The notes beneath the pieces were generated by a model that saw nothing but the letters and a program-made list of their open reading frames with translations, searched no databases and was not told the origin of the DNA. From Rhea pennata (taxonomy: Eukaryota; Chordata; Aves; Rheiformes; Rheidae): DNA of 64,000 nt. The stretch covers positions 57,204,553 to 57,268,552 of the forward strand of contig NC_084702.1 of the NCBI RefSeq assembly GCF_028389875.1, read 5' to 3'. Below, piece by piece: positions 26,401-41,400 of this stretch; position 1 is the stretch's first letter; the number at the start of each line of letters is the position of its first letter. Position numbers and translations under genes: made by a program.

Positions 26401-29400
26401 CTTTGTCTGAACCTTCCTCTCCCCTGTGAAAAGCTCAAGTGGATATATAGAAAGCGAAGTATAGCATATGGTTTCAGTTGATTGGTTACTCTCCAAAACT
26501 CATTTATTTATGAAGAGTGGGGTGGACAGTTTTCTGTCTGATCAAGAAATTGAAAAACTCAGGGAAACAATTGTAGATCTTCAGAACCAGAAAGAAGGGG
26601 GACGACAACGACGACACACACCTGCTGTTGAATTCTCAGCAGAATATGTACATCCAGAATATTATTGACAAATAATATTTTTCACACTTAGAAAATGAAA
26701 TAGGTATAGAGAATTGTTTCTGGGATAATAACTGGAAAATTTATCTTAATGAAAAGAGCTTAGCTTTTCATGCGGTATAGCAGAGGTTACAGGATTGGGA
26801 TAACATACCAGTGAGAGACAAGACCTAAATTGGAAGTCAGTATTGTGCATGAAGATGGGTATATTTGCCAGTAATAATGATCAGCTAAAAACTAAAAGGG
26901 TTCTAATCTTCGAGTGAAGCCAGCAGAAGTAGCAGGGATAAGAAATCCTTATTGGTTAAGATGGACCTTGCTAGGTTTGAGAATCTGAGCTCATGATCTC
27001 TGAGTCCTGGTAGAGACTTGTCAGTCTGGATTCAGTCCCGGCAGACTTCTGGTCTGTGTTTCCAGTGTGTATGCAGTCAGGTTTTTGAAGGCTTGACATC
27101 ATTGCTGAGCATGATGGGCAGCGCTGATCTGATCCTCCTAACTACTTATCTTTTGTGCTCTGGGAACTTCCTTCCAAGCACAAAAAGCAACAGGGGGAAA
27201 AAGCATAGCTAGGTAAAGGTGATTATTTAACAGTAAATGCTGAGGATGCTGGCAGAGTAAAGGCTCTGGTTGGTGTCAGTTATCTAAATCCATTAGGGTA
27301 TAGTTATTTCTGAGGATCTTGAAGCAAAAGACAAAAATTGTATGCTGGCATAACTGAAGGGCAGCCAATGTCTGATCTTAGAGGTAGATGATAGGATTGA
27401 TATGACTTGCTGTTTGGTTATATTCTCTACCTCCCCCTTTAATCTTTTTAAACAAGAAACCTTTTTGTGTCCATTGTAAACTTGCTCACAATACTTTCTT
27501 GGAAAACGAAATAAAATTCTTTATAGAAGAACTTCATCCTAAGGTATTGTGGTGAAGGGAACTGTTTTCTCAGCTAGGATTGAAACTACTCCAGTAATCA
27601 AGAGGTCATGCCTATCCCTGGATAAACTAAACTAAAGCTGAAAATTAAGATTTCTATGATTGCCTGCTTAGCTTTTTCTTCCTTCAGCTGTTCTTAAGGA
27701 GTCTTATAGACTGATAAATTGTCCTCTATTTCTTGTTCTGACTTTAGTCACAAAAAATCCGGTTCTTTTAAAAGAATTTGTTTATACTTACTCTCTTTTT
27801 CTCTGAGATTCACCAAATGTATTTGTCAGTTTACTTTAGATGTTTTATTTGTTGCTGGCCTATGAATCCGATGAAAACTTTTTTAAAAAAATGATGTTAA
27901 TTCTAAATGCAGCAATCCAGTTTTACCTATTTTCTTGAACAAGATTACTATATTCTTATCACGTACAATACTTCTGGTAACATGATCCAAATTTTGGAAG
28001 GTATTTAGTTGTCTTTACTTCTTCCTGTCAACCAGTGTAAAAAATATACTTTAATATACTATTTCTTTTTCAGTTGTTACCTTTGTTCCCCTTATTCTTT
28101 TCTTAATAAGTGTTTTATGCATTGATCCATGTTCTTGTCTGCTGCAAACCTTTTTTACTCTGGTTATACAATTTTTATTCTAAATTCTTATTTTCAATTG
28201 CTGATGTGTTGTAAAGCCATTAGAATGTGTGTTCATAAACCTACTTTCCTGACATCTGTGATAAAATATTGTTTTTAACTCTTTGATAAATCATTGGAAG
28301 CAAACTGTATTAAACCAAGTTAAATGTGTATACCTCAAAATTAAAGTGTGGGGGTTTTTGTTGTTTTTTAAAAAATCTCAAGGATAGTTTGGAGGGAGCG
28401 AATTTCTAACTCTACTTCCTCTTCATTGACTAACTTAAAAGGAATTAAAATTACAGTGAGAAACAAACTTAGCTGGTGGGTTTGTTCAGAATATTTTTGT
28501 TATCTATGCTAACAAAGCATCTTACTCTGGAACAGTGCTGGACTCATTCCCAAAGAGCACTAATACAAGGAATCATTACAAATGTATCTAGTTCTTCCAT
28601 CTTTAATTTTTTAATTTGTTCTGTATTAATGAAACCTGGTAGCTGATGACTAACTTTGGTCTCCTAGACAACAGAGATTGCTTTCCTTTAATTTGTTTTT
28701 TAAAAAGCTATAAAAACATGCATAGAATAGATCATTCTGCTCTGTTTCAGCCACACACGCTTTGATTTTTGGGGGGTGGTGTGGGAGGGAGCTACCTTTC
28801 TTTTCTTTACATTTGATCTTGCAATTATTGGAGTTTATACATCCTGTATGTTAACTGGGTGTTCAGTTAACTTTATCTGCCTGAATGATGTCCGTATTAT
28901 TTGTTAATCTAGTAATGGAGACACTTGAGTTACGGAGGTGCACTTGCCTATGCGGGATGTAGATGGTTGTGGGGGAAGTTGTTTTGTGTGTGTACATGTG
29001 ACTACCTCTTCTATTGTCGATGTAAATACTGGGGTGATGCTTGTACCTGACTCTTAGTGGTTCAAGGAATGAGATTCTAGTCTTTTGTTTTGAGACTGAT
29101 ATTGGAGGAGGTATAGTGCAAGAAGCAGAAAAGAGAAAAGATTAGATGGAAACAGTTAAGTTGTGCTGATTTATTGAAATTCCTGTCATTCAAACTAATT
29201 CAGTTCTCTAAAATGTGATCTGAAATGTTCACACAGTTGCATGTGTGACTTCCCTGCATCACTGAGTGGAGTATCTGGGTGTGAATCTGTTCTTAAGCTC
29301 TGCTCCCTGATTGATGAGGCTAATAATATATAAATCAAGAAACCAGGAACTTGAGAGACTGAATCAACAGGAGCTTGAGTCGGGTAAGGCTGGAGAGGGA

Positions 29401-32400
29401 AGTACAAATTGGAAAGAGGGAGCAAGGAGTTTGGGAAGTATTGGGATTGGAATTCTGGGACTGGCTGAGAAAAATCAGATTTTGGCAAGGTGCTAATGCT
29501 ATGGCAGATCCACTCTAGGTAGAAGTACTGGTCCACTGAAACATGGTCTTCTCAGTTGGAGATTGAACCAGACATTCTGCAGTTACCCTATTCTGTGGCT
29601 GGCATCAGGTACTTGAAGTCTGTTGCAGAAAGTATCAGCCCTATCTTCTGCTTGTCTGCAGAGGGCAACCTCATTTTTGTCATGTAGCTCCAGTGGTTGA
29701 GTTCTTCAGATGTTTGGTTCCGACAATGCTCCTGTTTAGTACAAATGTCCATATGCTATCACATATGGAAACTCATCACTGTCTTTTTTTTTTCTTGCTA
29801 TTAACAACCAAAAGATACTAGAAAATAAAGCATTTTTAAAACTTCATTCGTTATATAGGTAGAAGATCAAACATTGAAAAAAATCAACATGCACAACTGG
29901 GTGGATGTATTCCTGTAGAACATAAGTCTTCACTGTTTTGTCCTGCCCTGCCTCGAGATGTACATCTCACACAATGTACAGACTTGCTAACATCCATTCA
30001 AGGACACTCCCTTTGAGTGTAAGCTACCACTTAATTGTTCATTATTCAACCCCTGATTAACTCCTAAATTAAATATTTTATTATTCTGCAGCAATGAAGC
30101 AATGAGTATGAGTGCAATGAGTACACTTTTTTTTTTTTTTTTTTTTTTTTTGCATTGCACCTAAATGAGTTGGCTTTCACCCCATTTTTAAAATAAGGTG
30201 CCAAGAGTGTAAGGTAAAAGAAGAAGCAGAGTCATCATTTAGGATATTCTTCAGGATGTCAGGTCCAATCTTTTTAAGTGTTAAGTACTGTCAGAAATAA
30301 GTGCAGCTCCTGTTGGCATCAGCTATTTGGTGTGCTGTAGATGTTCAGAACAGTTCAAAGTCCAAGAGCCTCCAACTGGACATCTAGGTCATGAGGAGCT
30401 CGTTTCTTTTTATTCTGAGGCAGAGTGCTTATGCACTTTACCTGGTATTGCAAAAGGTCTGTGAGTGAATACGGGAGAGGTTCAAATCTCCAGGCCAGTA
30501 CTTGCCTCCTTTAGATATCTTAGTGTTTTCTCTGTAATCTCTGGTTTATTTCTCCTCATGTCTTCCAGCTTCTGCAAGCAATCAGGCCATGAGTTCTGCT
30601 GAAGCTGAGACTAATTGAGGCTTTCTGAGAGCAGAATTTGAATGCAACTTGGCATGATGAGGTCCAATTTGAGTATTTCAATACAACTGTAATAGTTTTT
30701 GCAGTTTCCTACTGGATAATGAAATTTTTCTAATATGGAGCTGAGGTTAAATGCCCTTTGAGTCATTCATTTTTTTTTTGGAGTTCCTGTTACTTTTGCA
30801 AACAGCTAATAAGTCAGTAAGAAATAGGAGTGTTTGGCAGAGGTGTAGCAATAATGACAAGTGCTAATTCAAAAAGGGAATAGACTTGTGAGGGAGGACT
30901 TCTTGTTGTACTCACTATGTATATTTAAGCGTAGAATGTATTTCTAAAACTAAGATTTGTTGAAATAAGCTTACTTAGCTGAATCAAGAGAAACACACTT
31001 CCTGCCATTCTTATTAGTCAGTGATAAAATGTCACAATAGCTTTGTGGAAAGATGTGAAAATTTCTCCTGCCCTTCTCTAAAACACTTGGAGAAAAAAAA
31101 TTTTCTCTCATCGGATATCTATTACTGTTTGCATATTGTAGTTATAAATATAGATTGCATTTCTGAACTAACTTGACTACTCTTTCCTGCTTTTTGGAAA
31201 CATGCTGCTGCTCAGTGGGTATCTCATGAGTCTGTCCTATTCTAGTTATTCAAACAGTTACATTTGTTGGCCTTCATGGACAGAATCAGACTATTAGATA
31301 CTGAATGAACATAGAAATTTAGTGTTGAAAACTGCTCTTTAAGCACCCAGGTCAACTTAAAGTACTAAGTGCTATTTGAGTTCTAATTATTTAAACTGAC
31401 CTTTTTGCTATATGGCTGATGGGTAACGAGTTTCGTATGTATCTACACTTCAACAATTTTAGTTTGTAGAGATACAGTCATTTTCTTTAAGGTAGACCGT
31501 GTCTTGAGTGATTTTTAGTAACCTTGCTTTGTTTTTGTCTACTGTATTAAAAAAGTATGTCAGTTCCCAGAACTGATTATTTAAATGCAAGTATTCCTTA
31601 CAGATTGGACTGAAACACAGATCTGAAGACTGAATCTCCTGAACTAGAAAGCTCAGGAACAAATACTTAAGACTCATCTACCTGGAAGACTTTTTTTTTT
31701 GGTTCAGTTTAGTGGCTCATATTGAACCTTCAACTAGCCTCATAAGTTGGTGTAAGGTTTAGCCTTAGGTTTTTGCTGGAATTTTCTGATCTTCAGATGG
31801 GTTGCTGCCCAGTCTCTGTCTTAGTGATTAAGATTGGGTTGGAATTTCCCTTTGGGTAATAGTTTTTGCTCTCATCTTTTGATTCTTCAGGACCTTGTAT
31901 GAAAAACATGAAGAAACAGTTGTGCTGTCAGCACATTTTTCTGTAGTTCCTTCATTTTCTTTTTTTTCTTCGTGTTTGTATTCATGCATAACATACTTGG
32001 TTTTATTGCAAAGGGTAAATAGTTGGCAGCTCTTGTTTTCAGTGTTGCTTTAGTTGCATGTAATCTTTCATGCTTGATTGTTTTAAGAAGTAGGACAAGA
32101 AATGCTATTTGAAGGACTAAATTCAACCATTTACTCTTCTGATGTAGTGCCAGATGGCAGTCCATAGAATGGCTGCCATTTGATGTTATTCTGACAGATC
32201 ACTTGCTAATATTGAAAAACTAATGCCTGTTGATGCAGTAAGGAGCGCATTCAGTGACAGGAGGCATTGACAACATTTAGGACCCAATCTCATTAAGTGC
32301 CGTCTTATCAAATTGTGATTTATGAAGGATTTACTGTCTTTCAAAATCGCTAGCTGGAGAGAGGAGAACCTGGGAGCTCATGACTTACAATTGTGTGGAA

Positions 32401-35400
32401 GAAACTATGATTTGAGAGTGCTTATGGAAGAGGTGCTGTACCAAATGGATGAAGCAAACACTAGCGTATTTTCTGCTCTGCTAATTCACTCTACCCTTAA
32501 AAGGTTAGAATAAATTCAAATTTAGGCCAGTGACCTAACTTTCTACAATACTATGTATTGAATTATGAAGCATCTTATTTGTGTTAACTTAGCATAGATC
32601 AAAATTTTTCTCTGTATTTGTATAGTAGGTTACTGCTGTCAAGATTAAATTAATGCTGTAATAAACACTGATTCTAAGAAACTAGCCTTTATTTCTCAGT
32701 ACGTTAGTAGTTTTATTTAATCTGTACAGACTTAAATATACACTTACTGTAAGTACTTTAAAATTAATATTTCATATGGAGGTTTTGATGTTAGCTGTCT
32801 TTCTAAGAAATGTAAATGTATGTAAATATTGATCTTCTTCCCAGCCTTTATTAATTGCAGTTTGTTTTCTAACTTTGAACTAATTGACTATTGAAATTAA
32901 GTTATAACTATTTGCTATGGATACAAATTTACTATTAATGTTTTTAAAGTGCTTTTAGTGTATATTTATATAACCTTACACACTTCTGTATTTGTTTAAC
33001 TATATCGAGTAAGTGGAATTCTTAATTTTTTTAAAAAAACTTTCCTCTCATCCATTCTTACATTCTGAAGATGCAAAAATCTTAATTTAAAACCACAAAA
33101 TTATGTATGTGGAAGCGGCCATTACATGGAATATATACAGTTTTTCCTTGTATTAAGTTACTCTTATAGTGGGTAGTTCTGCTCTTCTACAGAACCCAGC
33201 TTACCAGTCTCTTGCATGGACCAATATGTTATTCTTGTCATTGCTTTCTCAGCTAAACCTTAAGCAGTCCTCCTTGCTGTATAGTTCCTTGGCGGAAAAA
33301 AGAACACCTTTCTCTGTTTTTACCACTTCAGGCAAAAGCTAAACCTGGAGATGCTTTTGAAATTGTGGGACACTTTCCTCAGCTCATTTTTTTTCCTACT
33401 TTTACCATTATTGAAGGTTTGGGAAGTAGTTTTCAGTAAAGAAAATGCAAAGTTAAAGCTCTTTCTGTTATACTGTTTGGTGTACAGCTGTGGGGTTAGC
33501 AGCCTAAATAGCAGAATGAGGTTTTCTTTCCTTCTCTATTGAAAGCTTTTCTCTTGTAAATCAGCTATGTGACAGATGGAGTTTCTCTTAGACTGTGTTA
33601 ATCTAGGTTTGTAAGAAGCTCAGAATAGAATGGTGTCCTTTAGGGGGCAGAGAAGGAAAAACAGTTATTTACAGGGTTTTAAAGTACAAAATAAAACTTT
33701 TATATTGAAACAACAGTTCAATTCTGTATGATCCAATGATGCAAGTGTTAACTCCTTGCTTTTATATGTGTGCATACGTTAATGGAACTATTTTCTTTTC
33801 TAGGATCCCTCAGTAACACAAGTGACAAGAAATGTTCCTCCAGGATTAGATGAGTACAATCCTTTTTCTGATTCAAGAGCAGTAAGCACATTTATTTCTT
33901 AAGCATGCTATTAATCTTTCTGAGTAAGATTTGTGGGGACTCTTTACAGAGCTTGTAAAATCTGTGAAGGACTCCCTAGAGGTGGTAGAAGATCTATAGG
34001 GGCAGATAGTCTCATAAAGTATTCAGAGGATTTGTTGGGTAGGTCTGACTTAAGTGAGCTTTGAGCTCTCAAGCAAGAGTGGGTCCTTGGAAGGGAGCTG
34101 AAACAATTTTATTTTTGCCTTGTTTCTGGTGGCCTGTCCTTTGTGCTTTTCTAAATTTTGCCCTTGCTTTACAGCATATGTGAATGTGGTATGCTTCTTC
34201 TGTGTCTTCTTTTGATTCCCATTTCACTTAAAGTGCTACTCAGAATAAGGAAAAACACTGCATTTTACAGTCCACAGGCAATGAGTAGTTGTGCTGTACT
34301 AAAAGGAGTAACTTAAGACTGAGAACTGCAGTTGATTTCACTTATGTAGCATTGACTTACCAATTAATGACTGTTTCACTGTAAATAACATAGCTGAAGT
34401 TTTTAGAGAAGCTGAAAATGGCATTTTTCAATTAAACAGGAAAAAAATAGATTTTTATGTTAACAAGTGATAAGATGAGAATCTGATTGACAGTCTGTAG
34501 CATTAACCTTCTTCCTCTTTCTCCCCTTCCCTGTCGCATAAATTCAAGTTAATGAAACATGCTGAGCTGCACAGATTTCTCTATTGCAGATCCAGGCAGG
34601 ATTGTTTCCTCTGAGAAACTGACTTCAAACTCTGAATGCTGACATTGGGTTTCATAGCTCAGCTCTTTTCCTTTAAAAGAGATGTCACCTATTCTGATAA
34701 TCAAGAAAGAAGTGATAGGATAGAAAAATAAGTAAACTATCTTTTTCCAGTATTTCAGTGAATTCAGCTTTTCTCTGTCAATATGTAACTTTTATCCTTC
34801 ATATCTCCAGTGGGAAATTTGGTAGAAAAATAACTAATTCATAGGATTTAATGAAGAAAGCAAATGGGCGTAGCAGGTTCTAAATCTCAAGGGGTTACGA
34901 CTTTGATATCTAATGTGAAATCAGGAATCCTGTTCTTCTGGCTGCTTATCAAATTTCAAAGCCTATGCTGTTTTTGATTATAAAACCAAACGTAGTTTCA
35001 GTGAATGGTATAAGTGTCAGATTAAATATTTTTGCCTGCATCTTCAGTGGTTTTCTCTCCAGCACTAACAGTCACCATGGAGAGGACTTTGCTTTCTTTG
35101 TCATGTTATTGAAATCAACCAGGACCAGATGAAATTAGAGAATTAGTATTGCTACTTAATCATTTGATGGAATTACTGTTAAAAGGAGGCTTGTGATTTC
35201 TTTCTGCTTCTAGAGTGTCTGCTAATGCATGTTGAACTTTTACCCTGAGACCTGTATGTGTGTGTGTTTACATATATATGTACATATATATGTACATATA
35301 GCATGTATAGATGCAGTAATGCAGATAGCATGAACTTTCAATCTGAAGGTATTACAAGATTGCATCAGTAGTGTTGAGTGTGTGTGTGTGTTCTTCTTCA

Positions 35401-38400
35401 GAGCATGCCTCTTGACTGATCTTTTTTCAGTAAATTCCTGGACAGCTCCCCTTCTTACATCTTACATCTGAATACAATAAAGAGTTAACAGAAAAATTGA
35501 TCAGCTACACTTGCCTTCTTTTGGAAAGTTTTAAAAAAATAGTATTTCTGATACAAATGTACTTTTCAGGTAAATTAAAGGAAAATAAATACTCTAGCCT
35601 CATGGGGAAATCTATTCAAAAGAGCTACTTTTGACCATCTTTCAAAGAAGTAATGTTAATTTGCATCTCTACCCAGTGTAGCTGTGACAGCAAGACATGA
35701 AGTAAAAAGGCCTATCCAGGCAGTACCATTTAGGGGAGAGAAGAAAAAGGTGCTGTATTCTGAGACAGGCTGAATTTCACGATTGATAAAAATACATTGT
35801 AATATGTCTGTGAAAGTCAAAGGCATGGACCTTTGATGTAAGGTCCTATATAAGAACATTAAACTTGGTTCCCACGGCCAAAAGTATGTGGTGTTGGTAA
35901 CTCCTGTCCATCGAAGACTGGAGGTCAGTGCAGTGCTCACAATACAAGTCTGAGTCTCTAATGATAGTTATATCCTTATAGAAGGAGGAATTGCTGACCA
36001 TTCATCTGTCTCTGTCTGTATTCCTTAGTCCTATCCAGGCTGTAAAATGGATAGATCACTCTCTGCTGTGCCCAAATTCTGAGCATTGAACTACGCAACA
36101 AATACCATTGGAATAGGGAAGACAAAATAAAATGCCAACTGATAGGTTGGAAGGGACCTCTGGAGGTCATCTTTTTCAACCTCCTGTTCAAAGTGAGTCC
36201 AACTAGATGAGGCTGCTTAGTGTCTTGTTCAGATGAGTTTTGAATATATCCAAAGATGAAGATCCTATGATCTCCTGGGGTAACCTGTTTGGGTGTTTGA
36301 CAGCTCTTAGAGTGATTCTTGCCCCACCCAAAACATCCAATTACAATTTCCTGTGTTCCAAAAAAGCTAATTCTGTGTAATAAAAGCAGCAGTATCCTTT
36401 TCCTAACGTCCCCACATATATTTAAACTGTTATACTGTTATTATTTAAAGTATTTAACACAGTATTTAACAGTGTATATATATATAACAGTTTAACAGTA
36501 TTTAAACTGTTATATATATATGTTAAACTGCAAATTACACGTTAATTAGGGCAGAACTCAGCTACATTTGCCTGATACTTGGGCAAGCCAAACTGTTCCT
36601 GTAAGTATGAATTAGGAAATAAAAATTTTTACAGGGTGACTGACTTTTTCTGAGGTAAGAAATACTACTCAAGTTTTGTTTTCAAATCTTCATTACACCT
36701 GATGTGAGACCAAAATTTTCCAGGATAGACTGGACTGCAAAATTAAGAGGAGAAGGAAGAGGTTTGATTTCTGATGTCCTGAAGCCACCTGAGAAGACTG
36801 TCTCTCCATCTACTTCTGAGAATACAGAAGGCATGGTGGCAGTTGGGATGCTCTGGTATGAATTCCTGAAAGAGGCAGTCTGAGGCAAACCTCAGGCAAG
36901 AAAGTTTCATCTCCATATTCAGAGCCTCAGCTAATTAGGAGAGATTTCAGACAGTTCCATTCACTTCAGACTTTGATGCTGAGCTGGAGTTTTCCTCATT
37001 TTGTTTGGTTGGTTTTGGTTCTTAGGCAGCTTTTTTTATTGATGCTATTGGAATTTTGAAATCAAGCATGAAAGCAAGTTCACATTAGCTGACCTAATGT
37101 TTTCCTGTGTTTACATTCAAATAAAAAAAATTGAGTGGGATATATTTGGCTTAAAAATAGATTCAGTTTTGATATAGCCACACTTATTTTTCCTTTGGTT
37201 AGCCAGCAGTTCCACTAAATAATGAAAAAATAGGTGACTTTCCACCAGCTCTTAACTTTACAGTTGGCATTGAAGTAAAATGGGCACAGCAGTCAATCTT
37301 CCTGTTCTGATTTGCACACAGATAGTCAACATTCATGTGTTAGCATTCTTTAAACACCAAAGGTAAAATACATAATGAATTTCTGTGCTTAAAGGAAATC
37401 CTTCTGATTAAATTCAGTCCCTTTTTTTTGCCTCTATCATAAAATGTTAGTCAAAGTTAAAGAAGCTAGCAGGCAATGCCAGATTCACTGATTTCTTTCA
37501 AAGCTACCTCTGCCTTTTTATTCCTAGAAATGTGATGACAAAATTCAAAATAACATGAGAATTTCTGTTCTGCTTATTTATTATTTATGAACATTAGTGG
37601 CTTTATAAAATGTCCATTACTTCTCAAAATTAATTTCTTCAGTTACCTAATTTGGCAGCTGCAGCTTCAGGATTTTCAGTTGTTTTCAGGACCCCATATG
37701 TCTCCCACTAACACCTCATGTGAACAATATTTGAGATAACCTTAAACTTAGTTATTTGCTTTTTGTCTGAAATAGCAAATCAGTTGCTTTTGTGACTATA
37801 CCTCTAGCCTGATTGCTTGCTAACAGTGTTTCCTCAATGGAATTTATACTTACCTACAAAATTCAATCATACTAAATGCATGTTCTTTGCCAACCTTTTA
37901 AAGACTTAAATCTGAGATACTGTCACCAAGAGTGGTTTTTAAAGGCCTCCAATTTTAGACATCTTGCATCTTATACAACAACACTTAAGCCATTTTGGGC
38001 AACTCTTGATCCAACAATTGCAAATATTTCACTGTAAAGAACTATAAAGTTTTTTAGTTTTTTTATAAAGTTAGCTTAATTTTTTATCAGACTGACTCGA
38101 GGGATGGCAATAAGAGCAAACCTGTGCTTATTGTATATTTGGGAATTGATTGAATTGCATTTTATGCAAATTAGCAATTTATACAAATTAGCACGTGAAA
38201 TTTTGCTTTGTGTTGCCCTTCTAATAAATATATGAATACCCATCTGCCTTACTGGTTTGTCTGCTAGCTGATAAATGATTGTTTCTTTTTTATTGAGAAT
38301 ATTTCAATTGCATGTGTGGTGTGTTGCTTCTTTTGAGTATCCTGTTTAAGGTTTGATGTGCACAACTTCCATTCTCCCTGATTTTTGTTATTTGTTTATC

Positions 38401-41400
38401 CTTGCATGCGTTTTTCTTGGAGTTCTTTTTCTCCAGGGATTGATAAATATTGGGAAATATTTATAGCTCAAAATAAATTTGTGGCTTTATGAAGAGGTTA
38501 ACTTTCTAACAAAATGTTACCACAAATACTCCCCCCTCCTCTCCATTGCTGTTGTTTCCTACCATCTTCTTACTATTTATGTCAGGATAGTAACAAATAA
38601 TTCTCAGGTTGGTTTTTTTTTACTGAAGTATGCAGGTCTCCAGCTGTGCTGTACCATGTGTGGCTTGAAGACATACTGAAGAGAAATTGAAGAATGTACT
38701 TCTTGCTTCTAGGAAAATTTGGAAACAGAACAGCATTTGTAGCTGAATTATTTTCCAAAGCAGATAGATACTTTTATTCTTCATCTTTAGCAGTTGTTGG
38801 ATTTTTCTTCACTGCTCCTCAATTTTGAGTAAGGTTAAAAAAGTGAATAGTTTGGTAGGAAGTCTTAGTGCCAACATGATCATAAAATGCAGTCATTTTA
38901 GGCTGTTTTTCGTTATGTTCCTGATCTATGGAAGATGTTTTGATACATGTGGCTGTTGTATGTTGAATTATCATTTTTGCATAATAACCTGGAAAATCAA
39001 CACATTAAAGCAATGTTCAATTTCTACCATTAGAACTAGATTTGAGCACTTGTACTTTGTTCCACTGTGTACACATTATGAAGCTGAAATAAGTAACTCT
39101 GCAAATATAATAGTATACAAAAACATGTATGATTTTATTGTACTTACTGTAATATAGTAACATTTCTTCATTAACAAGCTATAGCCTATGAAGACAAGGG
39201 CTGGAATACAACCTTTGGGACTTCATTCTTAATGTATGCTGACTTAATGGAAGTTCTAGCATGATACCCAATGAAATTAACAGCAAATGAACAGCAAATG
39301 TTGGAGCAGATCTTTTTTTTTTTTTCCTTCTTTACTACCTCTGTCCTGCTTGTAAGCAATCCTCTCTACTTGTTCTTGCATCATGTACCAATTGCAGCAG
39401 ATTATTTTAAATAAAGGTACAATAATGTTATTGAATGGTGTGGGCGTATCTACTGTAACTCAGAAGTAAATAGTGGAGTTTTTATCCATTTAAATGCCAC
39501 ATTAGAGTCTCAGGAAACGTATACCACCAAAGAAAAGACTAAGCATTCTGACCTTTTCTTGCCATTGATTTAAATGGTGGTGATGTGTACATTATTGGAG
39601 TAAGACAGCCTTTAGAAAAGTGGAAGCTATTTCCAAAAGAAGATGGAAGAGCTCAAGGTCTGGCAAGCTAAGTGTGAAACTCTAGGTAAGCTAACAGCTT
39701 TGAGGAACAGTTTGTAAGTTGGAAAACTTTTATTTTCTGGAAGCAGGAAGCTTCCACCAGCTTTAAGGTCAATAGGCTATCCTGTTGTAAGAGTGCTAAT
39801 AGAAGATAATGCTGTAGCAAAAAGATAAATGAAATGCTTCTCTTACAAGTGATAAATCAGAGGAAATGTCTTGAAACTGAATCTTCAACAGAACAGACTC
39901 TAGAAAAGCAGTAAGTAGCCAAAACTAAATGGAATTCTTCTGAATGTTAAGGAAACTAAAATGAGAAACTGCTAAGTCTGAGTTAAAACGTACCTTGGTT
40001 GGCATCATAGCAGAGGAGTGAAAGTGATGACTATCACACTCAGTTCAGAAAAAGCTCTTAAAAGGATTCAAAGATTTAAACCTTCTGGCCTCTTAAGTTC
40101 TCTACCAGGCAAGTAGATAAAAACTTTATGAACAGATTTCCCCCCTCCCCTGCCCACTTGAAAAGAAAAGCACAAGCATGCATCTTGCAGAAAAATATGT
40201 GCCTGTCTTAACTTCAGTAGGTTTATGTGATAGTGACTATGTGGGGAGAAGATTATATGACTGATGCATGATGCAGATTCCAAAAACTGTCTTTCAGTTG
40301 CTAATCTCCATCATGGTTCAGGTCAGAGGGAATAGTAAGTAACAGAAAATGAACAAAAACAGAGACACAAACCTCATAGACTAGCACTGAGACAACAGTG
40401 AAGACTTAAGCTCTTCAGCTACTAATTCATGGGCCACTGAGAAACTATAGGCATATCTTTGAGGAGGATAAACCTAGGCTTAGATAAGAAAGGGGAAAAT
40501 ATACAACCCCTGCGATACTACACAGAACTTATTAGGCAGTGTTTAGGGGCAGGAGAAAAGGTGGAGAGAAAGAAGAGGAGCAAAAAAGAGGAAGGATAAA
40601 AGAGGCTAGTCATATATAAGCAGCTGCTGGTCAGTATGTTTGTGCTGTGCCTGGTAATTGTCCTGTCATCTTAAATTCTTTCTTAACTATCTTTCTGTGT
40701 AATTTCACTCTATCCCATATGCGTGCTGCAATGTCTAGGTACCAGCAACTGGGGAGACTAAGTTGGGTGAATTACATGCCAGCACCTGGAGTCAAACCAC
40801 AGGTGATGGTGATTTGTATATCTGTGATGCCAGCAACTGGAGGGACTGCAAGTCATAGGGTTGTGTGTCCGAGGTGCCAGAAACTGGAGGGACTGATGTG
40901 TTTCCCCCCTTATATGATATGTATGGATGTGTATGTACAATTCATTAGGAAACTCCAGGCTGGGCTAGCTGGTGAATAGAAGGAGAAACTGTCTCTGGAA
41001 AGACTCAAAGTCTCAGCCAGAGGTCAGTAAGGGAGCCCAGAGTTCAGGCATGGCTATGAGGCAGGCTGAGAGTCTGCTGATATTCAAGGGATCTGTGGGA
41101 AGGGGGGGTGGTGCTTGTTAGAAGAGCATGCGAGTGTATACATGAAGCTGGAGTAGATGGTGAGTAGGAGAAGACCTGTATGTCAGGTAAGAGGCCCAGG
41201 ATCCAGGCAAGGATATTAGGTGGGTGGAGAGCCCCTGCAGATATTTAAGGAATCTGAGAATGTGGATGTAGTTGTGAATCTAGAGAGCAAGGACATGCGT
41301 TTTCAGTAGTGAACTGCAGTCGTAGCCAGCTGCAGAGGGGGAATGAGACTTGGGTGTCTCTATCTGTTTTACGTGAGATGTGGTAGTGTTAGGTCTGAGT

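Larger units (their letters stand above)
20430..33803 (+). other. SCAMP1: SCAMP1 intron 1 (13.4 kb)
   Basis: Begins GTGAGG and ends TTTTCTAG. The first 330 bp are CpG island and include a (GGGGC)4 tract at 20480-20499. The rest is AT-rich with T runs at 23763-23785 and 30127-30151, and an unclassified repeat-like block at about 23330-23620. One coding-like open frame lies at 26468-26668. No CR1 was recognised here. Confidence 0.9.

Noticed and set aside
29311..29496. 61-codon frame with a GTAAGG word that could be a splice donor
   Set aside because: No family likeness, no acceptor of matching phase, and GTAAGG is common by chance in intron 1.
30112..30160. T25 run with 8-bp inverted flanks as a possible retroposon tail
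   Set aside because: The flanks are inverted rather than direct, so they are not target-site duplications, and no retrocopy body was recognised.
40600..41100. A solo endogenous retroviral LTR
   Set aside because: A TATA-like motif is present, but no TG...CA ends, target duplication or known family could be shown, so it is reported only as an unclassified repeat.
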